Origin: Cryptomeria japonica
Taxonomy: Eukaryota; Streptophyta; Pinopsida; Cupressales; Cupressaceae
Direction: 5' to 3'
NCBI RefSeq assembly: GCF_030272615.1
Contig: NC_081406.1
Location: 114,423,783-114,487,782 of the forward strand
DNA length: 64,000 nt
Shown here: positions 1-11,039 of the stretch, one piece after another
Numbering within the stretch: position 1 is the first letter of the stretch
Layout of the letters: each line of letters begins with the position of its first letter
Translations under genes and position numbers: made by a program
Notes under the pieces: model-generated
What the model was told of the DNA's origin: nothing
The model's input: only the letters and a program-made list of their open reading frames with translations
The model's database searches: none

Positions 1-2585
1 TTGCAAAATATCACACAAGAAAAGAACATTTGAACATTTTAAGCAAGATTTTTGACAGGCTTGAAAGATATCAATTGAGATTAAATCCAAAGAAATGTGC
101 ATTTGGGGTAATGTCTGGAAAGTTCCTGGGGTACATTATATCAGTTCGTGGTATTGTAGTAGATCCTGAAAAAGTCAAAGCTATCATGGAGATGGAGTCA
201 CCTAAGAACATAAGTCAATTGTGATCTTTACAAGGAAGGTTGCAATCAATCAGGAGATTTGTTTCTTAGTTGGTCGATAGATGCCTTCCATTTACCCATC
301 TTCTAGATAAAAATGTTCCATTCAAATGGGATATAAAATGTGAAGAATCTTTTTGGCAAATAAAATAATATCTTATGAGTCCTCCAGTACTGATATCAGC
401 AACTAAAGGGAAACCATTATTACTCTATGTCTCAGCAATAAGTGTATCATTAGGCACTCTCCTAGCTCAACATGATGATGAAGGAAAAGAAAGAGCAATT
501 TATTATATCAGCAGAACACTTGTTGGCTACGCATTAAATTATTCCTCAATTGAAAAGATATGTCTAGCAGTTGTGTTTGCAACTCAGAAGCTATGACATT
601 ATATGTTGATTCATTTAGTGAAACTAATAGCAAAGATAGATCCTTTCAAATATTTGTTGAGCAAGTCAATGTTGACAGGGAGACTAGCCAAATGGGTTAT
701 GATACTGAGTGAATTTGATATAGAATATGTTCACTAGAAAGCTATCAAGGGACAAGTCATCGCTAATCAATTGGCTGATGAACCTTTACAAAATGACATG
801 CCTTTGCACATCAAACCTCTTGATGCAGATATCTTGACAGTAATTAAAAACTTTTGGGAATTGTACTTTGATGGTTCTTATACCCAATATGGATCATGCG
901 TAGGAATACTTTTCATCACACCTCAAGGACACACAATTCTGAAATCATATGGACTGCAGTTTCCATGCACCAATAATATTACAAAGTGTGAAGCATTGGC
1001 TATAGGGCTCACAATGGCCATTGAATGGAATGTAAAAGAACTCCATGTCTATGGTGATTCACAGCTTATCATTAATTAAATAAATGATGAATATCAAACA
1101 AAGGATGCTAAGCTTATGCCATACAAATAGTTAGTGGAGGAGTTTAAAGGACACTTTAATTAAATCACATTCACCCAGATTCCCAGAAATGAGAATAAAG
1201 CAGCAAATGCAATGTCTACAATAGCATCTCTCTTGCAAAATAAGGATAATTAATAGCGTTATGAGTTTCTCGTGGAAGATATCTTAACCCCTACCATCCA
1301 ATCCCAGCATACCTATCGAATTTTCCATATATCAGGAACCAGTCAATACTTATACGGTCAAACCTACCAATATTTGAAAGATCATATCCTTCCTCTTGAA
1401 TTATCCCGTAATCAGAAATGAAATTTTATTCCTCAATCCTCTCACTATACTATAATTTAAGATATCCTATATAGGCGTGGTCTAGATGGTACGGTCAAAT
1501 CTGAGAGAGTTCTTAATGACATTCATGTAGGTATTTGTGGTACACACTCAAGTGGTTTAACATTGGCTAAGAAATTTCTTCGTATGGGTTGATTTTGGCC
1601 TACTATGGAAAGAGATTCATTCACCTATGCTAGAAAATGTAAACAATGTTAGATGCATGGGAATCTTATTCATGCGCCAGCACAAGAGTTATATCCTATG
1701 ACAGGATCATGGCCATTTTCAGAATGGGGCCTTGACTTGGTAGGAAAGATTAATCCCTCATCTTCTAATGGACATAAGTTCATTCTGATTGCTACTAAAT
1801 ATTTTACTAAGTGGATTGAAGTAGTGCGTTTAACAATAGTGACATGAAAACAAATATCATCATTCATTTTGAATTACATAATCTGTCACTATGGAGTTCC
1901 TATGACCATTATCACTGATAATGGAAGACAATTCAAAAATCAAGATGTGAAAGAGCTATGTGAACAATTTCATATCCAACATAGGTTCTCTACTCCATAT
2001 TATCCACAAGGTAATGGTCAAGTTGAGGCATCAAATAAAACTATCTTGAAAATATTGAATAAAATAGTCAATGAAGCTGGAAAAGACTAGCACATTCAGC
2101 TAAATCCTGCTCTTTGGGCATACTGAACTAGCATCCACACTCGAACAAGGGAAACTCCATATTGTTTGGTCTATGGATCAGAAGCTATATTACTTATAGA
2201 AGTAGATATACCTTCTCTACAAGTATCCTTGCATAGTCTTATACCAGAAGAATTACAACGAGTCTCTGGACTCCAAGAACTAGAACTGATTCAAGAACAT
2301 CACCAAAATGCAACTGAACATTTGAAAGTATACCAACAAAAAATAGCAATAAGCTATAACCACAGAGTCAAGCCACGCATTTTCCAGATTGGGGATATAG
2401 TTCTAAAGGAGAATCCAAGAAATCAGCAAGATCGGGAAAAGAAGGGAAAATTTGAACCAAATTGTCTAGGACCTTTTTTCATAGTTGCAATATATGGATC
2501 AGGAGCATACAATTTATCTATCCTTGAAGGTGATTGGTTTGATGAACCTATCAATTCTATCCATCTTGAGAAATTCTATGCTTGA
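1..2585 (+). pseudogene. T1 pol remnant: RT tail, RNase H, second (archaeal-type) RNase H, integrase (Ty3/gypsy, Tat-like)
   Basis: This is the 3' part of a Ty3/gypsy polyprotein. Seen in order: the end of reverse transcriptase (LNPKKCAFGV, FLGYIISVRGIVVDPEKV; about 1-225), the pol RNase H (about 375-740), a second RNase H (about 855-1080) with FDGS, CEAL and GDSQL supplying the acidic residues, an integrase zinc region ending CKQC (about 1530-1650), the integrase core (DLVGKI, IITDNGRQF, NGQVEASNK; about 1710-2060), and a C-terminal domain ending EKFYA. Two RNase H domains in tandem are known from the Tat lineage (Retand, Ogre and relatives). All pieces lie in one reading frame, broken by about 17 stops and no evident frameshift. 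The RT catalytic region lies left of the window. It is inactive. Confidence 0.93.
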
Positions 2586-2587
2586 GA

Positions 2588-2707
2588 TATACAGTCCTAA
2601 AAAAATCAATAAAAAGCATATATAGTCTTGAAAAAATCAATAAAAAGCATACACAGTCCTAAAAAAATCAATAAAAAGCATATAAAATCCAAAAAAAATG
2701 CAATAAA
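2588..2707 (+). repeat. 31-bp tandem repeat, 3 full copies plus a partial one
   Basis: Units start at 2588, 2619 and 2650, with a decayed fourth from 2681. The unit is built around a cagtcct-type start, an A run, and aatcaataaaaagca. It begins right after the pol stop codon. A-rich repeats here could be an expanded purine-rich region, but that is inference. Confidence 0.85.
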
Positions 2708-3744
2708 TTTAGATGGTGAAAACCTAGTAAACAGGCGCTATATAAGAAGTAAGCTACTCCATCTAATGAGATTGCTTTGCACACCTATCCACTCCATCCT
2801 ATCACATCTATCACTTCCATATATCTTAGCTTATCCATTCCATCTTTCGCATCCATTTTCTCTGAACCATTTAGCAAGAAATATCCAGCTTACCAACAGT
2901 TATCAATCTTTGACATACTTGTTGTAGTCACTATCTTAGATTTTATCAAAATCAATCATATCTACATTTGTATCCTGTCATGGTTTGGATCTTGATCAAT
3001 TCATACATTCATGATAAATTTTTGTTTCCACTAGGGGAAAAATCCTAATTCCTTTTGCTAAGGTGATCTTTTAAATCTTTTAAAATCCCAAAACATTCAA
3101 AAAACTTAGAAAAACCAAAAACACCTAGGATTTTGAAACAGATAACGAGCAACAAAGAAACAAAAATCAAGACATTTCATCAACAACTGAATCGTGAAAC
3201 TTACAAAATGAAGAATCAATCAACAAGTAATAAAGGATTATCAAAGATCATTCATCAAGATGATTATATCAGTTAATGACCATAAGAACATGAGAATGAC
3301 ATACAAGATTCATTGTTTATATCTTGATTTTATTGCTAATAATGTACTCTATGCAACTCAAGGATTTCCATGACTAGAGAAGCTATGACGAGGCATGATT
3401 ATTTTCTTTGATTGTTATCTATGGTTTATCTCTTACTACGGTATGAACTTGTCTCAAGATATGATCGGCAAAAGATAAAGGAGGACATTCCAAGTCATGC
3501 ATGAAAGGGGATAATCCTTGTCTATTCTGCAAGCAATGCTCGGGTCAACTTGATCCATTATATCAAGTTCCTTGTATTAACTTGCTATATCAAAATCCAT
3601 ATAAGGAATACTCAGGTCATCTTGAATCATTATGCCAAGTTGCTTGCACTTTCTTACAACAATTTAAAGCTCAATGATGAAATCAAGCACTGTTACAAGA
3701 TCACATATGAAGAATGGTAGCACAATTTTTAGTTAGCTCACTAT
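2708..3744. other. T1 spacer between pol and the antisense gene
   Basis: There is no coding similarity that I can see. A TATA-like ctatataag lies near 2738. Short open frames over 2628-2995 are low-complexity (Leu, Ser, His) and have no recognisable domain. Confidence 0.5.
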
Positions 3745-4440
3745 TCAGTTGCATTATAACCATTTCATTTCATTAATTGATCAACGGTCATAAATAAAGA
3801 TTGAGTATACTTGGACAAAAAAAAACAATTTTCATTTGATCATTATAGGTGCATTATTTTAAAATCATTTTTAATCACCATTCATTTCATTTAGTTGCAT
3901 TTTATCATTTGCATTAATTTGCATTCAATTAAGTGCATTTTTATTCATATAGTGTATAATCATTATCATTTCATTTAAGATCATTTAGTTGCATCTTTGC
4001 ACTTAGATTCATAATCATCATAAACATTCCATATAGATCATTTGCATCATCATCAAGAGAAAATCAATCATTCACTTGCATTCTATATAGATCATTGCAT
4101 TTGCATCATTTAAAGATAGTAATAATTTTCATTTGCATACAAGATCATCAAAATCAAAAATCAAAACAAAAACATTTCATATAAATCATTTGCATCTATA
4201 TCATCATCACATAGAATAACATGCATATAATCACTGCATCCATATCATCATCACATAGAATAACATGCATAAAGAAACATCATCCATATAAATCATGACA
4301 TTGTCATATAAAGCATCATCATCAAATGAGAGTAACATGCATATAAATCATCATCATCATATAGAGTCCATTTCTGCATATAGATCATCATAAAACAATA
4401 AAAGTCAAAGTATACAATGATATCAAATAAACAATACAAG
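3745..4440. repeat. Degenerate short-motif repeat region (catttgcat / tcatcatca)
   Basis: The stretch is rich in catttgcat, atcattt and tcatcatcacatagaataa motifs with irregular spacing. The last motif occurs twice about 47 bp apart near 4200-4275, each followed by catgcat. It is AT-rich and non-coding, and lies between pol and the antisense PMD pseudogene of T1. Confidence 0.6.
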
Positions 4441-4469
4441 TGCCTCAAATCAAGTCACGATTGTCATGT

Positions 4470-5945
4470 ACCACTACCACCTGACTCTATCCATCTCTAT
4501 GGCTGTGGGCAAGAAGATCCTCTAGATGCCTATCTCCCATGATCACTACTCCTTTGAGGAGGTCCCATGACCCCACGACTGCTAGTATCCATCAACACGC
4601 TGGTATGATAACTACTTGCTCTTTGGCTCTCTATAACTGCCTCCTCATATCATCTTTGCTAGTGGGAAGTCTCCTTCCTAGCCTAAACTAATTCTCTAAT
4701 AGTGTCAGTCGAGAGAGTATCTGATCCAACCTACTGAATGTGATCAAGAAGGCCCTGAGTATCCTGTTGTCTCCTAATAGCTCTATCCCACTCAGTCATA
4801 AGAGTCTACACCTATGCTCGAAGCTGATCAATCTATGCTCTCAGACTGTCTATGGTATCATACCCTAGCACATCATGCTCTAGTGCATCTTGCTCTGGAA
4901 TATCATGTATTGGTGCATCCTGCTCTCGAAAATCTTGTTGTGGTGCATGAACCCCAATCCCCTCACCACCAACCTGTCCAACTAATGGAATCTTGGTCTG
5001 AGTAACTCTTCAAACCTATCATCTAATCAGGAGAACATGGTCCTCAGGATCCTCATCATCTCCACCATGCACTGTAATAACCCTAGGATCTGGCTGAATT
5101 TGACCAAAATCAATGCTTTTCCTGCAACCCCCATCTAGTCCACTCACCCTGCCTCCTCCTATCAATGGAAACCCTCTCGGTGATCTCATACTTGTTTTGC
5201 CATGCTCCCTCCCAATCTATCCAACATCTCTCCCACCCATAGGATGTGCTCTCTTAATCATACCAGTCGGTCCAAATGGTCCTCCCTGGACTCTTAGTCA
5301 ACCTCCCCTTTGTCCAGGTCTCCTCCCACCACCACCTCCACCCCCACCCATATCCCTACCTCTCCTAGCCTCATGAGCAGCTCTCATCTCCATCTACATC
5401 TCCTAGAAACTGGATCATTTGAGTCATCATCCTCATCTCCTAAGCTAGGAGGAAGATCTGCTGGATTAGTAGTACGAGGAAATGGATGGCTAGTATATAC
5501 TAAGCATAATCTATAGTAACCCTAGGATCAAGAATGTGCAATCTCATATCATAAGCCACTCTTGGAGTAGCAACAAACTCTGCATGAGCAATATCAAATG
5601 ACAAAGAAGGTCCCCAATCTTGTCTATCTCTGTACTACCGAGCATATATCATCACACTAGTAGGCATAGGCTGGATCATACCAAACTATCTAAGAATGTG
5701 ACTAATCAACTATCGCTCAACAATGTAAGGAGTCTGACCAATGAGATATCTACACTACATGATAAATGGTAATGTTCGTGCATCATCCATCCATGGCTCA
5801 CAATCAACATATGGTCTCCAAGTAATACTATCCAATGAATCAAGCACTCAATGCCAATACTCCATCTTACCTAGCTTATGTTGAGTAAGGATACCTACAT
5901 AAAAATACACGAGGCGAGCTAGTGCAATATGATGTTCATGATCAT
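4470..5945 (-). pseudogene. T1 antisense plant mobile domain (PMD) pseudogene, N-terminus missing
   Basis: Read on the minus strand, 5945-5530 gives WRPYVDC, RYLIGQTPYIVER, RQFGMIQPMPTS and RDRQDWGPSLSFD, interrupted by several stops. These match the C-terminal half of the plant mobile domain (the MAIN/MAIL1 family, also carried by gypsy and Mutator-like elements). The same layout is found in the T4 PMD gene (WRPYRDC, RYLIGRP, RRQFGE). Further on come a Gly/Arg-rich stretch (about 5400-5290) and a conserved end, YEEAVIESQRASSY (about 4655-4610), matching LYESAVPPEQRAPSY in T4. Stops often replace an expected Gln. The N-terminal half is absent; the gene abuts the probable LTR near 5945. The gene lies antisense to gag-pol. 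Confidence 0.82.
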
Positions 5946-6974
5946 ATTCTTGATATTTTATTAATTAATTCATCTATCCTATTCCTCTAATTAATTAAAT
6001 ATCTAATATTTAATTATTCCTTTTAACCAAGTTAATTAAATATCTAATATTTAATTATCTCCTTCAAACAATTAAATATCCAATATTTAATAGTTATTCT
6101 CCTGTCCTATAGTCTTAAATATTAAATAATTCTTAAATTATTTAATCCCTCTTATCCAACTTATCCTTCCATCTCCAATTCATCTTCCCTTTGCCAACTC
6201 ATCAAACATGTGGCTAAGGAAATTAATATTTCTTAAATATTAATTCATCATTTATCTTCAACCTCCAAATTCAATGAATATTGTGTACATACACATATTT
6301 CATAACCATTTCCTATATTCTCTCCAACACTCCCTACACCTTAGGAAGGACTTGAGTCCACTTGTCCTATCATGCCTAAATCTTCTCTAACCATCCCTAG
6401 ATTTTCTCAGTCAACAACCCAGTCAAGGTGAGATGAGTGACACTTGTCTTCTCCTTCCCCCTTTCTCTCAACCTTCACCTTTTCTCATAGCCATTCAAAT
6501 TTCCAGATCTGATCATGACCGTTGATCTGAGCCACATCATTGAATCCCCTCAAAGTCTATAAAATCAAGAGCTTCAGTTGAGAGAGAGTTAGTCTTCAAA
6601 TTGATCATATACATCCGTGAGTTTTTGAAGCAAATAGAAAATAGCATAATCATATAGCAATTATCATATAGCATAATCATGTAGTATTGCATGTCATAGT
6701 ATCCATTAACTACAAGTTATCAATCCATTCTTCATATGCCATCTTGGAAGCCATCAGTGCATTGTCTAAGAGCACACCATCTGCAACTAGGAACAATGGA
6801 GTTAGGACACAATGAGACATAAACCATGAAGTTAATATTAGTATTTTATTTCATATGTACTTCATGTAGTTCCATTGGTTGAGTTTGGATTTCTTGTAGC
6901 ATTTCCATTTGTATTTTGTGAAACTAACTTATTGCGGGTAACATTCTAAGGATGAAATTCAAGTCGACATAGGA
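5946..6974 (+). repeat. Probable 3' LTR of T1
   Basis: The stretch begins with runs of ttaattaatt and aatatttaatta, which resemble the AT-rich U3 of the T4 LTRs. It then has a TATA box (TATAAAA, 6558-6564) followed by a leader-like sequence. Exact ends, polypurine tract and target duplication are not visible. It could belong to a different, solo LTR. Confidence 0.4.
6558..6564 (+). promoter_or_regulatory. TATA box in probable T1 LTR
   Basis: TATAAAA in the context gtctataaaatcaagagc, in the middle of the AT-rich LTR-like stretch. Confidence 0.4.
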
Positions 6975-8150
6975 AGCTTAGAGTAGGCCTTGTATTTTTG
7001 TTGGATATCCCAAGGGTGTTAAGGCATATTGATTGATGGATCCAGAGACACATGAGGTGTTTATTGAGAGGAGTGTTCATTTTGAGGAAATCTCTCCTAG
7101 CTTAGCCTCACTTCCTCCTCTACCTTCCTCCATTGTGGATAGTGATGACAGTGATTTAGATGATGAGACTCCTTCAAATCCAACTTGCAGGGTTTCACCT
7201 CTGTAGGGTCCACTAGCAGTTGATAAGCCTTGTCCTCCACCTCCATCTAGACCTCGTTGGGCTCGACATACACTTGAGTTAGCGGGTTCTCTTATTGGGG
7301 ATCCTTCAAATACACAGAGGACTCAATGAAAAAATCAAGACCTTCCACATGCATACATTGCTACCACTTTTGATCCATAGACATTTCAGGAAGCATCAGG
7401 GGTTCCTGAGTGGGACCAAGCTATGGAGGAAGAGTATAGTTCCTTGATGAGGAACAACACTTGGGAGTTAGTCCCTCTCCCTAAGGGGAGAAATATGGTT
7501 TGATGTAAGTGGATTTATCGGACCAAGTTTTTAGTGGATAGTAGTGTGGATAAGTATAAGGCTCGACTTATTGTGAAAGGTTTCTCACAAGTTCCAAGTA
7601 TTGACTATACTAAGACCTTTGCACCCGTAGCCAAGATGAACTCCATTTGCTTGACACTTGCTATTGTCACAGCTCATGGTTGGGTTATCTATCAAATGGA
7701 TGTGAAGAGTGATTTTCTTCATGGGGATCTTGATGAGGAGATATATATGGAGTAGCCACAGGGTTTCATCCAAGATTCTTCATTGGTTTATTGACTGAGG
7801 AAATCTCTCTATGGCCTTAAGCAAGCCCCTAGGGCTTGGTACGCCAAGATGGACTCCTTCCTTGTCTCAGTAGGGTTCACCTGGTTTCATTATGATTTGA
7901 ATGTCTATATTTTGTGTCATGATGACTCACACTTGATACTTGTGCTCTATGTTGATGATTTGATCATTCCAGGAGCACCTCATCCATCATTAGTAGTGTC
8001 AAATCTGCGTTGCATGAAAGATTTTCTATGATTGACTTGGGTCTTTTGTACTACCTTGTTAGGATAGAGATTGCATTGCATAGGTTTTCTTGCATTTGCA
8101 TATTATACATGGGTACCTATCATGGCCTAATAGCCAGGACCCATCTTGCA
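6975..8150 (+). pseudogene. C1 copia polyprotein remnant: integrase C-terminus and reverse transcriptase
   Basis: The read begins VGYPKGVKAY and MDPETHEVFIERSVHFEE, the usual segment downstream of a copia integrase core. The RT then follows: WDQAMEEEYSSL, NNTWELVPLPKG, KARLIVKGFSQ, TFAPVAKM, YQMDVKSDFLHGDL, SLYGLKQAPRAWYAKM, and the catalytic LYVDDLII (about 7950). After MIDLGLLYY (about 8050) the sequence jumps to the 3' end of the element, so the RNase H domain is deleted. The 5' two thirds (gag, protease, integrase core) are absent. Several TAG and TGA stops are present. Confidence 0.92.
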
Positions 8151-8196
8151 TTGTTGACTTGAGTCTTCATTCCCCTAAGTTGCACTTAAGGGTGGG

Positions 8197-8616
8197 TGTT
8201 GCTGTAATTATTTATTTTTATAGGATATAATTACACTTTACTTAAGTTGACTTAAGATAACACATCTCTTCGTAGTTTGGATATGAGACATTTAGGGAAG
8301 TGTGCACATAGGGATGATGCTTGTAGGAGAAATTCCACCTTTTGTGGTCTTATCTTGCTATTACATTCCACATTCGGTGGGTGATCCACCTCTTGTGGAA
8401 TATTATATTATTTCTCCTACCTACCCCTACCTTTTGTTACCTACCCTTGTTTCTCATTGAGCCACATATCATGATTGTGTGCTCACATATCCATTTGTCC
8501 TTGCCTATACAAGTAGGCCCATATTCATTGTATTGGTTAATCCAATTGATCACTTTTGCATATTGATGAGAATACAGTTTATTCTTGTCAAACTATTGTC
8601 TCTCTTTTGTGTGACA
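8197..8616 (+). repeat. C1 3' LTR (right end approximate)
   Basis: A purine-rich tract, acttaagggtggg, sits directly before TGTTGCTGTAATTA at 8197, the usual junction of polypurine tract and copia LTR. The end near 8616 (gtgaca) is a guess, because no second copy is in the window. Confidence 0.55.
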
Positions 8617-8845
8617 TCTTGGAAGGCTTCTAATTTTGGATTTGAGGTACTGCACATTTTGGAGGTATCCTAGAGCATTTTTGACCTCGCCATTGTGTCT
8701 GGGAGGCCGTTTCCATAAAAATCAAGTATAAACTCGTCCATATTTGGCAAAAGTCTAATTTTGGGTGCTGGAGGAATTTTTTACCCAATTCGGGTAGTAC
8801 GGTATGGATTTTTTTTTTAAAACAGATTTTTTTCTACAAAAAATT
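8617..8845. other. Unassigned AT-rich stretch left of the LINE-like insertion
   Basis: No coding similarity seen; poly-T runs near 8810-8835. It may be the left remainder of T2, since the 14-bp duplication shows the flanks of the insertion were once joined. Confidence 0.4.
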
Positions 8846-9032
8846 TATTTATTTTAATTTTTTTTTTTTTTATTGATAAAAGGCTGAGGCCAAAGAATTT
8901 TATTATTTAAAAAATAGATAGATTTACATTTATACCTCCATTCGGTGTGGGCACCGGTAGGAAAGAATGGAGGGAAGAAAACCTCCCGTCTAGCCCAGAT
9001 CCCTCAAGGATCAGAAAATATTTATTTTAATT
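8846..9032. repeat. 14-bp target site duplication flanking a retroposed fragment
   Basis: TATTTATTTTAATT occurs at 8846-8859 and again at 9019-9032, exactly enclosing a fragment that ends in poly(T) on the plus strand. A long duplication next to a poly(A) tail is the mark of target-primed reverse transcription. Confidence 0.8.
8860..9018 (-). mobile_element. Short retroposon, probably a 5'-truncated LINE 3' end
   Basis: On the minus strand the 159-bp insert ends in aatcaataaa-type sequence followed by poly(A), with a perfect 14-bp target duplication. It has no obvious tRNA-like A and B boxes, so a truncated LINE end is favoured over a SINE. No protein sequence remains. Confidence 0.6.
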
Positions 9033-9057
9033 ATTAAATTCATAGATTTTATTTCTT

Positions 9058-10873
9058 TTAATTACTAAGAGTTTGTGATATACGAGGTGCTTGTGGAAGA
9101 ATGGATTGAGAGGTAGGAAGTGGAGAAGGAATAAATGGAGGAGGATTAGGTTTCCTATTGTTTTGCATATTATATGTTTGAGCAACCAAATTGTAACTCT
9201 CTTGGGTGATTTGTTTAGCATACTCATAAGGTATCTTAGAAGGATAATCTCCTTGCACAATAATAACTAATTTGTTAGGAGTGCAAAATGAATCATTACT
9301 ATAAACACCTTGAACCACATAGAGAGACTTGTTTAGAGGTTGATAATTTGGAGAAGGACTAGCACCTGGAACTATGAAGAGGGGTTTATTACGTGTTTCA
9401 TAACCATTCACATGTATCATATTGATCAAATATGGTATAGGAATATCAAACCCTTGTGACCTAAGATCATTCTCTTGCTCCAAGGTATCATTATTAATTT
9501 TAGAAGAAGGATGAAGATCATTCGTATGATAAAGATTATTGAAAGAAGTGTTGATAGTCTCCTTGCACCAAAATGTTATCATGGATATGATCAATTTTGG
9601 GAGAAAGACTATAAGTAGGAATCAATGTTTCATCCCTAGAGGTAAAGTTATTGAAACAGGGTATAATATTCGTAGGAAAGATTATATCATCCTCTATCAC
9701 CAAAGGATCTACATGGGAGAGGGACTCTCTAGGAGAAGGATCAACATTACTCTTCAAAGCTTCATCCTTGAGAGGGAGATCTTTGAAAGAGATATTAACA
9801 ATCTCTTCTTTGACTAGGGTATCCTCATCAGTAGAGCCAAGAAGAAGAGATGGAAATGCTTCATCTTTAGAGAAAAAATGATTGAAATGAATAGAAGGTG
9901 AGGTGTTATTAAGGAAATTGTCAATAATATCACCCTTTTTTATCATAATGTCCTCTTCTTTGACCAAGGTACTCTTATGGGGGAAGGACATAGTTAGAGA
10001 TTAATCAACATCATTCTCCAAATTTTCACTCAAAAAAGGGATATCATTGAGAGAGGTGGTAAAAATGTCTTTTTTCACCATGATGTACCCATTGTTAAGG
10101 CCAATTTTGGGAGAGGGAATAACACTATTTATCAATGCTTTATCCTTAGAAGGGAGAGCATTGATAAATGTGTTGTTGAAATCATCCTCTTTCTTCAAAA
10201 TGTCTTTAGTGGGACCTTTAGGAGAGAGAGAATTAAGGAAATTACTTATAATTTCATTTTCTTATTCCAAGGTATCTTTATGGTTAAGACAAGATTTAGG
10301 AAAAGGACAAGCATAACTCATTAATGCTTCATCTCTAGTGGGAATTTTATTGAAATCAAAAGAGGTTAAGCTATCACTAGGAAAAGTAGGGACACTATCA
10401 TCTACTTGCACCAAATGATCCTCAATGGGGAAGTACTTTTTAGGAGGAAAATGTACATCATTCTCCAAAGATTCATACTTAGGGAGGATATCTTTAAAAG
10501 AAGTGTTCATAACCTCTTGTGGCACTAATGTACACCCATTGGTAAGACCAAATTTGGGAGAAGATAAATAAATGTCAATCAACACTTTTTCCCTAATATA
10601 AGTATCATGTATGGAAGGTAAGGTAATATTAAGAAAGGTGTTTATGATATCATCCTCTTCCTCTAAGATACTTTAATGGGAGAGGCACATTTTAGGAGAA
10701 CTATCAACATCATTCTTCAACTCTTCATCCTTATTAAATTGGAGTGTTTTAAGGGAATTTTTAACAACTCTTTTTTGCACTAAAATGTGCTCATGGATAG
10801 AAGGATCTTTAGGAGAGGGGTAAGTTAAAACAAGGGAGGCTAACCCATTACCACATCTATGAAATGAATGCAT
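9058..10873 (-). pseudogene. T2 repeat-protein ORF (unknown function)
   Basis: I do not recognise this protein. Reading starts at ATG 10873 (MHSFHRCGNG). From there to about 9536 it stays in one frame with about four stops, then shifts frame and ends at 9058 in a Pro-rich tail (PNPPPFIPSPLP). It is built of about ten related units of 35-55 residues. Each unit combines SPK..L, a TLV/ILV-x-EE/ED-D-II core, FLN or SFKD, and a K/RDEAL..NDVD-like acidic end. Units with DDII..FLN and units with SFKD..DEAL tend to alternate. It occupies the gag position of a minus-strand LTR element, so a highly diverged Gag or structural protein is possible, but that is inference. No zinc knuckle is seen. Confidence 0.6.
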
Positions 10874-11020
10874 TATGACAATAATTTTTCTTTTTAAAAT
10901 GTTAAAATATGAAAAATAGAAAACAATGTTCAATTTTTATGACATAACAATAATGATTCTAAGTATGAATTAATCAAATTGCATAAAATCTGAAAATGAA
11001 AATCAAAAGTAAGCATAGGA

Positions 11021-11036
11021 CACGTTGGGTTCGCCA
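11021..11036 (-). other. T2 primer binding site
   Basis: On the minus strand TGGCGAACCCAACGTG lies three bases after the LTR end (TATCACA, 11040). It resembles the sites in T3 and T4 and is not the initiator-Met type used by the copia elements here. The tRNA was not identified. Confidence 0.6.
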
Positions 11037-11039
11037 AAA

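Larger units (their letters stand above)
1..6975 (+). mobile_element. T1: Ty3/gypsy Tat-like retrotransposon, 5' end outside the window
   Basis: The element consists of the pol remnant, a long spacer with repeats, a PMD pseudogene on the opposite strand, and an AT-rich stretch that is probably the 3' LTR. Extra ORFs between pol and the 3' LTR, often antisense, are known from Tat elements, which agrees with the double RNase H. The right boundary is not sharp: copia sequence is recognisable from about 6975. No second LTR is in the window to check against. Confidence 0.75.

Noticed and set aside
2777-2995. Short hydrophobic frame after T1 pol
   Set aside because: Low complexity, overlapping another frame, no similarity.
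3745-4440. Possible CRISPR-like or satellite array
   Set aside because: Motifs are short, irregularly spaced and without unique spacers, in a plant retroelement.
5113-5516. Pro/Leu-rich plus-strand frames
   Set aside because: Antisense of the Gly-rich part of the T1 PMD pseudogene.
9539-10316. Plus-strand frames with KGEGSLRRG-like repeats
   Set aside because: Reverse reading of the T2 repeat protein; the minus strand is longer, starts after a primer site and keeps one frame.
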